A stretch of DNA of 28,375 bases from an uncultured Collinsella sp. (GCA_902479135.1 CABSNU010000025.1:1-28375); one strand, 5' to 3'. Positions 1 to 14,154 are shown, numbered from the stretch's first letter. Program-made: numbers and translations. The notes: a model not told the origin generated them from the letters alone.

Positions 1-3003
<3,003 letters not shown>

Positions 3004-3009
3004 TTGACT

Positions 3010-7485
<4,476 letters not shown>

Positions 7486-7512
7486 TTTCCTAGTACGTTA
7501 ACCGTCCTTCCA

Positions 7513-7548
7513 AAGACCCGTTTCCCAACAGGGAAGCGGGTCTTTTTG
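7513..7548 (+). terminator. Rho-independent terminator of rpoBC
   Basis: AAGACCCG plus TTTCCC pairs with GGGAAG plus CGGGTCTT around an AACA loop (about 14 pairs, one G-T) and runs straight into a T tract. It closes the rpoBC transcript 28 bases after the rpoC stop. Confidence 0.93.
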
Positions 7549-7557
7549 TTAAAGAAA

Positions 7558-7600
7558 ACCTGCCAAAAAGGGACAGGTATATTTTGGTAGGTTTTTCCTG
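7558..7600 (+). repeat. Left 43-bp inverted repeat flanking the ECF sigma unit
   Basis: Thirty-seven of 43 bases match the reverse complement of 9298-9340. The repeat is itself an imperfect palindrome (AACCTGCCAAAA at 7557-7568 against TTTTGGTAGGTT at 7582-7593) with GGGACAG in its loop. It ends 8 bases before the -35 element of the sigma gene promoter. Confidence 0.85.
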
Positions 7601-7608
7601 CTTGAATT

Positions 7609-7637
7609 TGAAACATTTCGCCCGACAAGAGCGTATC
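7609..7637 (+). promoter_or_regulatory. ECF-type promoter of the sigma/anti-sigma unit
   Basis: TGAAAC at 7609-7614 and CGTATC at 7632-7637 are separated by 17 bases. This resembles the Bacillus SigW-class consensus (TGAAAC, about 16 bases, CGTA) and lies about 50 bases before the sigma start codon. By analogy with ECF systems it suggests autoregulation; that is inferred from motif and position only. Confidence 0.6.
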
Positions 7638-7685
7638 TAAGGTGAGGGCCTCACCAAGAATTATTAATGTCACCGGGAGGTGATT

Positions 7686-8204
7686 ATGGAAGAACAAGCT
7701 TTTAGACAGGCGGTCGAAGACCACCGGGATGTCGTGTTTCGGATCGCATTGACGTATCTGCGTGATCGCGCTGACGCCGACGATGTCGCTCAAGACGTCT
7801 TTCTTAAGTTGCTCAAAAGCGACGCGCAATTTGAAAACTGGGAGCATCTTCGTCGATGGCTTATCCGGGTCACGATCAATGAATGTAAATCTCTCTTTCG
7901 AAAGCCGTGGAGGCGCGTGGAGGATATTGAGAATCTGGCCGATTCGCTTTCGACGGCGCAGGAGGAGACCAAGGCGGTCCTGTCAGACGTTATGCGACTT
8001 CCGGAGCGATTCCGTATTCCTATCGTGCTCTATTACTATCTGGGCTTCTCGACTTCAGAAATTGCCGAGTTACTGCATGTGCCAGCCGCGACCGTTCGAA
8101 CGCGTTTAGCTCGCGGCAGATCGAAGCTCAAGTTCATCCTAGAGGAGGGCGACCGTGAAATCCAACCAGATCAAGCAGGCCTTCGAGTCCGTCCAATCCG
8201 ATAG
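7686..8204 (+). CDS. ECF-family (σ70-like, group 4) RNA polymerase sigma factor
   Basis: This 172-residue protein has the size and layout of an extracytoplasmic-function sigma factor. Region 2 covers about residues 5-75 (FRIALTYLRDRADADDVAQD for core binding and -10 recognition, then LRRWLIRVTINECKS). A short linker leads to region 4 at about 105-155 (LPERFRIPIVLYYYLGFST, then an HTH with VPAATVRTRLARGRSKL). The ATG at 7686 is chosen because GGGAGG at 7675-7680 sits 5 bases upstream; a GTG at 7680 would overlap that site. The last 50 bases overlap the next gene, which fits translational coupling to its regulator. Codons are visibly more AT-rich and less biased than in rpoC or rpsL. It probably controls its own promoter and an envelope-stress regulon; the signal is unknown. 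Confidence 0.93.
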   Translation: MEEQAFRQAVEDHRDVVFRIALTYLRDRADADDVAQDVFLKLLKSDAQFENWEHLRRWLIRVTINECKSLFRKPWRRVEDIENLADSLSTAQEETKAVLSDVMRLPERFRIPIVLYYYLGFSTSEIAELLHVPAATVRTRLARGRSKLKFILEEGDREIQPDQAGLRVRPIR

Positions 8205-9231
8205 CGATCTTGCTGACCGTGTTCTTTATGCCGCTGCTGGCGAGCCGCTTCGCCGAAAGGGTCACGCGAAGCCTCTGTATGTTGCCGTAATCGGATGTCT
8301 TGCCGGAGTGCTGGCGACCGGAGGGGTCGCCTACGCTGTTGTCAATTCCAGTTATTTTGCCTCTGCCTGGGGAAACCATGGCAACGGAGAGTCCGTTACC
8401 TGGACAAATGGCGGCTCGTCGGGGACGAAATATACCTACACCAGAGAGTTTGGTGATGGTATCGCGCCCCAAAGCTTGGAGGGTTCAGTACAGAAGGTCA
8501 ATCTGTCCGTCGAGGGCAACGGCTATACACTCGACATTCATGATATGGCTATCGATAAAAACGGTTGCGGTGCCGTGACGTTTACGTTGTCCAATCCAAA
8601 TGGTGTTAACTACTACAAGCCGGCAGCAGAGACAGGCGAACTTGTTCTCTATGGTGAAGAAGAACAAGGCATCGGCACGCCCAGCATGAACTTCGGCGAG
8701 GAATGGGCTGATACACGCTGCACCATTGATAAGGACACATCAAGCGACACGGTCATTAATGGCACGATGTACTTTGCTTCTATGGATCGCGAGCGAGGTT
8801 TTCAACATGCGGTCACCTGGAATATCTCGTGGACCGAGGGCGAAGGCGAGAATGCGAAGCCGTTCGAGGCATCGACGCCCGAGTTTAGCGTTGGAGCGTA
8901 CGTCGATACAAAGGAACTCCGCTCCGATGACTCGCCTCTCGAGATCAGCCCGTTTTCTATCCAGACACACATCGATGATCTGGGCATTGACGCAGTCACG
9001 AAGAAGTTGACGGTTACCTACAAGGATGGATCGGAGCAGATTATCGAAGATGACGACGCAGGGGCGTTCAACTTATATTTTTCTTATACGCGCAATAGCG
9101 GAGAGAACATCTGGGTGCCAACGAAGTTGATCGATGTCGACCAAGTGGTCTCAGTAACGCTTGAGGGCACGAGGTGCACGTCAACAGGAGAGACCGAAAC
9201 AGAAGTACCCTTTACCATCGTCTATTCGTAA
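8155..9231 (+). CDS. Membrane-anchored putative anti-sigma factor
   Basis: The predicted protein has 358 residues: a short charged cytoplasmic segment (1-38), one membrane helix (about 40-63, YVAVIGCLAGVLATGGVAYA) and an extracytoplasmic region of about 290 residues rich in Gly, Thr, Asp and β-strand-like stretches, with no protease or enzyme motif that I recognise. The GTG start at 8155 has AGGAGG a few bases upstream and lies inside the sigma gene. Overlap with an ECF sigma gene and single-pass topology argue for an anti-sigma factor that holds the sigma at the membrane and senses an outside signal. The ectodomain resembles the DUF4179-type proteins often encoded beside such sigma factors in Firmicutes, but I cannot confirm the family. 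A terminator follows 7 bases after the stop, so the unit is two genes only. Confidence 0.7.
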   Translation: MKSNQIKQAFESVQSDSDLADRVLYAAAGEPLRRKGHAKPLYVAVIGCLAGVLATGGVAYAVVNSSYFASAWGNHGNGESVTWTNGGSSGTKYTYTREFGDGIAPQSLEGSVQKVNLSVEGNGYTLDIHDMAIDKNGCGAVTFTLSNPNGVNYYKPAAETGELVLYGEEEQGIGTPSMNFGEEWADTRCTIDKDTSSDTVINGTMYFASMDRERGFQHAVTWNISWTEGEGENAKPFEASTPEFSVGAYVDTKELRSDDSPLEISPFSIQTHIDDLGIDAVTKKLTVTYKDGSEQIIEDDDAGAFNLYFSYTRNSGENIWVPTKLIDVDQVVSVTLEGTRCTSTGETETEVPFTIVYS

Positions 9232-9237
9232 GGTCTG

Positions 9238-9270
9238 GGCCGCTTCCCAAGAGGGGAAGCGGCCTATTTT
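9238..9270 (+). terminator. Rho-independent terminator of the sigma/anti-sigma operon
   Basis: A perfect 11-bp stem (GGCCGCTTCCC at 9238-9248 with GGGAAGCGGCC at 9254-9264) and a 5-base loop, followed by TATTTT. Confidence 0.93.
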
Positions 9271-9297
9271 GCGTTAAATGGGCGGTTATTGTTTCCC

Positions 9298-9340
9298 CAG
9301 ATAAAACCGACCAAAATAAACCTGTCCCTATTTAGCAGGT
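9298..9340 (-). repeat. Right 43-bp inverted repeat flanking the ECF sigma unit
   Basis: This is the mate of 7558-7600 in inverted orientation (37 of 43 bases). It contains CTGTCCC, the complement of the GGGACAG core, and starts 27 bases after the anti-sigma terminator. I see no target-site duplication outside the two copies. Confidence 0.85.
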
Positions 9341-9364
9341 AACGTTGCCCCGACGAGCACGTCG

Positions 9365-9501
9365 GATTCCCGGGCCGGGCGGCGCAGGGGTTAAGTTTGT
9401 CGCGAGTTCCGCACGAGCCGGAGGCCACTTAATGTGGCCTCCGTGCGAGCCAGGACTGTAGAGCAGCAAACTTAACCCCTGCGCCGCCCGGCCCGGGAAT
9501 C
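9365..9501. repeat. Perfect 35-bp inverted repeat with nested hairpin
   Basis: Arms 9365-9399 and 9467-9501 are exact reverse complements (outer GATTCCCGGGCC, inner GGGGTTAAGTTTG). The 67-base interior has its own 10-bp hairpin (CGGAGGCCAC at 9419-9428 with GTGGCCTCCG at 9434-9443) and GCAC/GTGC at 9411 and 9443. No coding frame and no T tract directly follows. It could be a small palindromic repeat element or a structured RNA. Confidence 0.9.
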
Positions 9502-9531
9502 TGTCCCCGCGTACAGGAGGGGATTCCTTTT
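9496..9531 (+). terminator. Terminator-like hairpin sharing the right arm of the 35-bp repeat
   Basis: GGAATC at 9496-9501 pairs with GATTCC at 9522-9527. CCC at 9505-9507 can extend the stem with GGG at 9519-9521 across a bulge, and TTTT follows. It uses bases that also belong to the right arm of the long inverted repeat, so the two folds exclude each other. Confidence 0.4.
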
Positions 9532-9586
9532 GTGTAGGCTTTGCGGAAATGTGCCAATTTTGGGATACGCCCGGCGGCGTGGTCTG

Positions 9587-9615
9587 TTGACGGCACAGCT
9601 AACGCCACGTATCCT
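9587..9615 (+). promoter_or_regulatory. Housekeeping-type promoter of the str operon
   Basis: TTGACG at 9587-9592 and TATCCT at 9610-9615 are exactly 17 bases apart. Transcription would begin near 9622 and leave a leader of about 87 bases with a small GGGG/CCCC hairpin around 9635-9652. It lies downstream of the hairpin structures at 9365-9531. Confidence 0.75.
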
Positions 9616-9708
9616 ATCGAACTGCGTGTTTCGTAGGGGGATGCTGACCCCTCGATTCAAGCCGTTGCACTTTACAGAAAGCTGGAATCATTCGAGAAGG
9701 AGTACGCT

Positions 9709-10086
9709 TTGCCTACTATTAACCAGCTGGTTCGCCAGGGCCGTCGTTCCGTGCCCAAGAAGTCCAAGAACGCTGCTCTGCAGCACAACTCCCAGAAGCG
9801 CGGCGTGTGCACCCGCGTCTTCACCACGAGCCCCAAGAAGCCGAACTCGGCTCTTCGTAAGGTTGCCCGTGTTCGCCTTGTCAACGGCATCGAAGTTACT
9901 GCTTACATCCCGGGTGAGGGCCACAACCTGCAGGAGCACTCCATCGTGCTCGTCCGCGGCGGTCGTGTCCGTGACCTCCCTGGTGTCCGTTATCACGTCA
10001 TCCGTGGCGCCTACGACGCTGCTCCGGTCCAGAACCGTATGCAGGCCCGTTCCAAGTACGGTGCTAAGCGCCCCAAGGCTAAATAA
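9709..10086 (+). CDS. rpsL: 30S ribosomal protein S12
   Basis: S12 sits at the decoding centre of the small subunit and affects accuracy and streptomycin sensitivity. The 125-residue product is full length. The TTG start at 9709 is fixed by AAGGAG at 9697-9702, 6 bases upstream, and by the conserved N-terminus MPTINQLVRQGRR. The streptomycin loop TTSPKKPNSALRK keeps Lys43. The second loop reads GGRVRDLPGVRY, so residue 88 (codon CGT at 9970) is Arg where most bacteria have Lys. In Mycobacterium tuberculosis and E. coli, Lys to Arg here is a classic streptomycin-resistance substitution. It is the first gene of the str operon and is followed by rpsG. Confidence 0.98.
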   Translation: MPTINQLVRQGRRSVPKKSKNAALQHNSQKRGVCTRVFTTSPKKPNSALRKVARVRLVNGIEVTAYIPGEGHNLQEHSIVLVRGGRVRDLPGVRYHVIRGAYDAAPVQNRMQARSKYGAKRPKAK

Positions 10087-10111
10087 GCCAGATAACGTTT
10101 TGATACTTTCG

Positions 10112-10137
10112 CCGTGTGCCGCCTAAGCGCCGCACGG
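10112..10137 (+). other. Possible hairpin in the rpsL-rpsG intercistronic region
   Basis: CCGTGTG at 10112-10118 can pair with CGCACGG at 10131-10137 (7 pairs, one G-T). In E. coli the S12-S7 intercistronic RNA is the target for S7 autoregulation. This hairpin occupies the equivalent place, but I cannot tell whether it resembles the S7-binding structure. Confidence 0.3.
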
Positions 10138-10159
10138 TAGACACTTAAGGAGATTTCAC

Positions 10160-10633
10160 ATGCCGCGTCGTGCAGCAGCTAATCGTCGTGAGGTTCAGCC
10201 TGACGCCGTTTACAACAACCGCCTGGTGACTCAGCTCATCAACAAGGTCCTTCTTGACGGCAAGAAGGCCACCGCTGAGCGCATCGTTTACACCGCTTTC
10301 GAGATCGTTGCCGAGAAGTCCGAGGGTGGCGACGCTCTCGCTACCTTCAAGAAGGCTATGGACAACGTCAAGCCCACGCTCGAGGTTAAGCCCAAGCGTG
10401 TCGGTGGCGCTACCTATCAGGTCCCGATGGAGGTCAACTCCCGTCGTTCCACCGCTCTGGGCATCCGCTGGATCGTCAACTTCTCCCGCGCTCGCAAGGA
10501 GAAGACCATGGCCGAGCGTCTCGCCAACGAGATCCTCGACGCTTCCAACGGCCTGGGCGCTTCCGTCAAGAAGCGTGAGGACGTCTTCAAGATGGCCGAG
10601 GCCAACCGCGCGTTCTCTCACTATCGTTGGTAA
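10160..10633 (+). CDS. rpsG: 30S ribosomal protein S7
   Basis: S7 is a primary 16S rRNA-binding protein that nucleates assembly of the 30S head and lines the E site. The product has 157 residues, the usual size, with the conserved start MPRRAAANRREVQPDAVYNN, the central KPKRVGGATYQVPMEV block and the C-terminal FKMAEANRAFSHYRW. AAGGAG at 10147-10152 is 7 bases before the ATG. It lies 73 bases after rpsL and 19 bases before fusA, the standard str operon position. In enterobacteria S7 represses its own operon from the preceding intercistronic region; whether that happens here is unknown. Confidence 0.98.
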   Translation: MPRRAAANRREVQPDAVYNNRLVTQLINKVLLDGKKATAERIVYTAFEIVAEKSEGGDALATFKKAMDNVKPTLEVKPKRVGGATYQVPMEVNSRRSTALGIRWIVNFSRARKEKTMAERLANEILDASNGLGASVKKREDVFKMAEANRAFSHYRW

Positions 10634-10652
10634 GTTAAGGTAAGGAACTAAC

Positions 10653-12752
10653 ATGGCTAAGCCTAAGTACAAGCTTTCCGATACCCGTAACATCGGCATC
10701 ATGGCTCACATCGATGCCGGTAAGACCACCACGACCGAGCGTATTCTTTACTACACCGGTAAGACCCACAAGATCGGTGAGGTCCATGAGGGCGCTGCCA
10801 CCATGGACTGGATGGTTCAGGAGCAGGAGCGCGGCGTAACCATTACCTCCGCTGCTACCACCTGCTTCTGGAACAAGGACGGTAAGGACTACCGCATCCA
10901 GATCATCGACACCCCGGGCCACGTTGACTTCACCGCCGAGGTCGAGCGCTGCCTACGCGTCCTCGATGGCGCTGTCGCCGTCTTCGACGCCGTTGCCGGC
11001 GTTCAGCCCCAGTCTGAGACCGTTTGGCGTCAGGCTTCTACCTTCAACGTCCCCCGCATCGCCTTCATCAACAAGTATGACCGCGTGGGCGCTGACTTCT
11101 TCAACGCTATCGAGACCATGAAGGATCGTCTCGATGCTAACGCCGTGGCCGCTCAGGTCCCGATGGGCGCCGAGGACAACTTCTGGGGCGTCATCGACCT
11201 GGTCACCATGACTGCATGGGACTTCAAGGCCGACGAGAAGGGTATGACCTACCCCGAGCCGATGGACGAGATCCCGGCTGAGTTTGCCGACATCGCTGCC
11301 ACCAAGCGCGAGGAGCTCCTTGACGCTGCTGCCAGCTTTGACGACGAGCTCATGGAGAAGATCCTCATGGAGGAGGACTTCACCGTCGAGGAGCTCAAGG
11401 CTGCTCTGCGCAAGGGCGTTCTGGCCAACGAGCTCAACCTCGTCTTCGTGGGTTCCGCCTACAAGAACAAGGGCGTTCAGGAGCTGCTCGACGCTGTCGT
11501 CGACTACCTGCCCAGCCCGCTCGACGTCGAGGCCGTCACCGGTACCGATCCGGACACCGGCGAGGAGATTCAGCGTCATCCTTCCTTCGACGAGCCCTTC
11601 TCCGGCCTGGTCTTCAAGATCATGACCGACCCGTTCGTCGGTAAGCTCACCTATGTCCGCGTTTACTCCGGCCGCGCCGAGTCCGGCTCCTACGTGGTCA
11701 ACGCTTCCAACGGTCAGCGCGAGCGCCTCGGCCGCATCCTCGAGATGAACGCCGCCGAGCGTATCGACCGTGACGACGCTGCCGCCGGCGACATCGTCGC
11801 TTGCGTCGGCTTCAAGAACTCCACCACCGGTGACACCCTGTGCGCCGAGGGCAAGGAGATCGTCCTCGAGAAGATCGAGTTCGCTAAGCCCGTTATCGAC
11901 GTTGCCATCGAGCCCAAGACCAAGGCCGAGCAGGACAAGATGTCCCTGGCTCTGACCAAGCTCGCCGAGGAGGACCCGACCTTCCAGGTGTCCACCAACC
12001 ACGAGACCGGCCAGACCATTATCGCCGGCATGGGCGAGCTGCACCTCGAGATCATCGTCGACCGTCTGCTCCGCGAGTTCAAGGTTGACGCTAACGTTGG
12101 TAAGCCCCAGGTTGCCTACCGCGAGACCGCCGGTCACGACGTCGAGAAGGCTGAGGGCAAGTTCGTCCGTCAGTCCGGTGGTCGCGGTCAGTACGGCCAC
12201 GCCGTCATCAAGCTCGAGAAGATGGAGGAGGGCTTCGGCTACGAGTTCGTCAACGCTATCGTCGGCGGCGTCGTGCCCAAAGAGTACATCCCGTCCATCG
12301 ACAAGGGCATCCAGGAGGCCCTGAACACCGGTGTTATCGCCGGCTTCCCGGTCCTCGACGTTAAGGTCACCCTGTTCGACGGTTCTTACCACGAGGTCGA
12401 CTCCTCCGAGGCCGCCTTCAAGATCGCCGGTTCCATGGCTATCAAGGACGCCCTCAAGAAGTCCGATCCGCAGCTGCTCGAGCCGATCATGGCTGTCGAG
12501 GTCGAGACCCCCGAGCAGTACATGGGCGACGTTATGGGCAACCTCTCCGGTCGCCGCGGCAAGATCGAGGGCATGGAGGATCGCAAGAACAGCAAGCTCA
12601 TCCGTGCCAAGGTGCCGCTGGGCGAGATGTTCGGTTACGCTACCGACCTTCGCTCCCAGACCCAGGGCCGTGCATCCTACACGATGCAGTTCGACTCTTA
12701 TGAGCCCGCGCCCAAGTCCATCGTGGACGAGGTCATGAGCAAGAACGCCTAA
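10653..12752 (+). CDS. fusA: Translation elongation factor G
   Basis: EF-G is the GTPase that drives translocation on the ribosome and, with ribosome recycling factor, helps split spent ribosomes. The 699-residue protein is full length. The GTPase motifs are in order: AHIDAGKTTTTERI (P-loop, about residue 18), DTPGHVDF (G3, near 89), and NKYDR (G4, with Tyr in place of the usual Met). Domain II follows from about 300, then the domain III block (AEEDPTFQV, MGELHLEIIVDRL) and domains IV-V (RQSGGRGQYGHA, then GRRGKIEGM). The ATG at 10653 follows an AAGGA site. The gene sits between rpsG and rpsJ; EF-Tu, normally next, is absent here. Confidence 0.98.
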   Translation: MAKPKYKLSDTRNIGIMAHIDAGKTTTTERILYYTGKTHKIGEVHEGAATMDWMVQEQERGVTITSAATTCFWNKDGKDYRIQIIDTPGHVDFTAEVERCLRVLDGAVAVFDAVAGVQPQSETVWRQASTFNVPRIAFINKYDRVGADFFNAIETMKDRLDANAVAAQVPMGAEDNFWGVIDLVTMTAWDFKADEKGMTYPEPMDEIPAEFADIAATKREELLDAAASFDDELMEKILMEEDFTVEELKAALRKGVLANELNLVFVGSAYKNKGVQELLDAVVDYLPSPLDVEAVTGTDPDTGEEIQRHPSFDEPFSGLVFKIMTDPFVGKLTYVRVYSGRAESGSYVVNASNGQRERLGRILEMNAAERIDRDDAAAGDIVACVGFKNSTTGDTLCAEGKEIVLEKIEFAKPVIDVAIEPKTKAEQDKMSLALTKLAEEDPTFQVSTNHETGQTIIAGMGELHLEIIVDRLLREFKVDANVGKPQVAYRETAGHDVEKAEGKFVRQSGGRGQYGHAVIKLEKMEEGFGYEFVNAIVGGVVPKEYIPSIDKGIQEALNTGVIAGFPVLDVKVTLFDGSYHEVDSSEAAFKIAGSMAIKDALKKSDPQLLEPIMAVEVETPEQYMGDVMGNLSGRRGKIEGMEDRKNSKLIRAKVPLGEMFGYATDLRSQTQGRASYTMQFDSYEPAPKSIVDEVMSKNA

Positions 12753-12812
12753 GTTCGAGCTCCCTGTTACGTAATCCGCGAGAACATCTCTCGCACTCTT
12801 TGGAGGTTTAAG

Positions 12813-13121
12813 TTGGCTACCCAGAAGATCCGCATTCGCCTCAAGGGCTATGATCACGAGGTCGTCGATCAGTCCGCGAAGCTCATCGTCGAGACCGCTC
12901 AGAAGACCGGCGCTCGCGTTTCCGGTCCTGTCCCCCTGCCCACCGAGCGCAACCTGTACACGGTTATCCGCTCGCCGCACGTGAACAAGGACTCCCGTGA
13001 GCAGTTCGAGATGCGCACCCACAAGCGCCTCATCGACATCCTCGACCCCACCTCGGGCACCGTTGATTCGCTCATGCGTCTCGACCTCCCCGCTGGCGTC
13101 GACATCGACATCAAGCTCTAA
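12813..13121 (+). CDS. rpsJ: 30S ribosomal protein S10
   Basis: S10 is a 30S head protein that also acts as NusE in antitermination complexes. The product has 102 residues, typical length, with the KIRIRLKGYDHEVVDQSAK start, VSGPVPLPTERNLYTV and the SPHVNKDSREQFEMRTHKR loop. The start is TTG at 12813, placed by GGAGGT 6 to 7 bases upstream. It lies 60 bases after fusA; a small GCGAGA/TCTCGC hairpin is in that gap. A strong terminator 20 bases after the stop separates S10 from any downstream gene, and the next gene runs the other way. This S10 therefore belongs to the str operon and does not lead an S10-rplC-rplD operon. Confidence 0.98.
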   Translation: MATQKIRIRLKGYDHEVVDQSAKLIVETAQKTGARVSGPVPLPTERNLYTVIRSPHVNKDSREQFEMRTHKRLIDILDPTSGTVDSLMRLDLPAGVDIDIKL

Positions 13122-13140
13122 GCGATATCGCTCATAGCTT

Positions 13141-13179
13141 AAAGGGCCCCGCTGCCGTAACGGCAGTGGGGCCCTTTTG
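13141..13179 (+). terminator. Rho-independent terminator of the str operon
   Basis: A 17-bp stem with one G-T pair (AAAGGGCCCCGCTGCCG with CGGCAGTGGGGCCCTTT), a TAA loop and a short T tract. It may also end birA transcripts arriving from the other side, since its left flank is A-rich. Confidence 0.95.
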
Positions 13180-13236
13180 TTTTGAATGATGGTTTGGACT
13201 GCGGGGTAATGCTGCCGAGTAGGTGGTTGCGGCGCC

Positions 13237-14013
13237 CTATTCGCTCATGGGACGCAGCGATGCCTCCTCAAAATGGAAAGATCGAAAGCCGTCTTCCGTT
13301 TCGATGCACGCGCGACCAAAGCCATCGACCGTTTTAAAGATGCCACGCGCCAGCTCGTCACCGACAGGGGAACGGGCGATTACGGTTTCCCCTATCCAAT
13401 TGAGGTGAGCTACATAATCATCGTGGACGGGCGCGAGCGGTCCGGCGTCTTCTTCCATGGCGTTGAGGCGTTCTGCCCACGCATCTACAGCGTTCACGAC
13501 TGCGTGATAGACCTGTTTGAGTAGCACATCGACGGCGGGAACGTTCTCGTTGAGATACGAGAGACCGATTGCGGGCAGGCCGCCATCGGGAACCTCCGCG
13601 GGCACATAGTTCACGTTGACGCCGATGCCACAGACCGCAAAGGGGTTGCCTTCGTTATCGCGTGCGGCCTCGACCAGAATGCCGCCGAGTTTGCGTCCAC
13701 TCGCGACCAGGTCGTTGGGCCATTTGAGGCCAATCTCGTTTGCAAGACCCTGCTTTTCGAGTGCTTCGAGCACCGCTAGGCCGCTGACAGCGGCAAGACC
13801 AGAGTACTTTGCGGGATTAACGCATGGACGCAGGACAATCGAAAGCAATAGGTTGCCGGCGGTTGAGTCCCACTTGTGCCCGCGCCGACCGCGTCCTGCT
13901 GTCTGAGCCCGGGCGGCAAGTCCTGTGCCGTGCGGCGCCCCCTGTTTTCCTGCTTCGAGCAGGTCATCGTTGGTCGATCCGGTTACGTCGACCACTGTTA
14001 AACGTAAATCCAT
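13237..14013 (-). CDS. birA: Biotin-[acetyl-CoA carboxylase] ligase, catalytic domain only
   Basis: Biotin protein ligase makes biotinyl-AMP and transfers biotin to the target lysine of biotin carboxyl carrier proteins. The 258-residue product starts directly with the catalytic fold: GSTNDDLLEAG near residue 12, the biotinyl-AMP loop QTAGRGRRGHKWDS near 38-51, GLKWPNDLVASGRKLGGIL near 95-115, and GIGVNVNY near 130. A small SH3-like C-terminal domain follows. There is no N-terminal winged helix, so unlike E. coli BirA it should not act as a repressor. The ATG at 14013 has an AGGAGGT site 9 bases upstream. It is divergent from the fatty acid operon, which encodes AccB, its probable substrate. 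Confidence 0.95.
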   Translation of the reverse strand: MDLRLTVVDVTGSTNDDLLEAGKQGAPHGTGLAARAQTAGRGRRGHKWDSTAGNLLLSIVLRPCVNPAKYSGLAAVSGLAVLEALEKQGLANEIGLKWPNDLVASGRKLGGILVEAARDNEGNPFAVCGIGVNVNYVPAEVPDGGLPAIGLSYLNENVPAVDVLLKQVYHAVVNAVDAWAERLNAMEEDAGPLAPVHDDYVAHLNWIGETVIARSPVGDELARGIFKTVDGFGRACIETEDGFRSFHFEEASLRPMSE

Positions 14014-14106
14014 AACAGCTGGTACCTCCTAAGGTAATAAGGCAATCGCGTAATGGTGTCGAGAGATAGACACAATGTGAAGCCTTTGTCGCATTTGGAC
14101 AATTTA

Positions 14107-14124
14107 ATGTTAACACGTCAACAA
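14107..14124 (+). promoter_or_regulatory. Operator-like repeat 1 upstream of fabH
   Basis: ATGTTAACACGTCAACAA, identical at 17 of 18 bases to the copy at 14155-14172. The core TGTTAACACGTCAACA is a partial palindrome (12 of 16 positions). It falls where the -35 region of the probable fabH promoter would be. Confidence 0.6.
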
Positions 14125-14144
14125 AGACTGAAATGCGTTATCCT
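14116..14144 (+). promoter_or_regulatory. Probable promoter of the fatty acid operon
   Basis: TATCCT at 14139-14144 matches the -10 sequence of the str promoter in this window. The -35 region (14116-14121) is poor and lies inside operator-like repeat 1, which would fit a regulated promoter. Assigned from position and the -10 only. Confidence 0.4.
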
Positions 14145-14154
14145 CTCTTGGTCG

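Noticed and set aside
7601..9297. A complete transposon or integron cassette around the sigma genes
   Set aside because: No transposase, integrase, attachment site or target duplication was found; only the flanking inverted repeats support mobility.
9530..10126. A 198-residue open frame overlapping the str leader and rpsL
   Set aside because: It covers the promoter and the ribosome site of rpsL and is out of frame with it; its composition is Ser/Arg/Thr-rich, as in shadow frames.
10953..13022. A 689-residue open frame on the minus strand across fusA and rpsJ
   Set aside because: The translation is low-complexity Leu/Asp/Gly/Val sequence, antisense to two highly conserved genes. It reflects strong codon bias.
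13273..13524. An 83-residue plus-strand frame inside birA
   Set aside because: Antisense to the conserved biotin ligase and without a ribosome site or similarity to anything I recognise.
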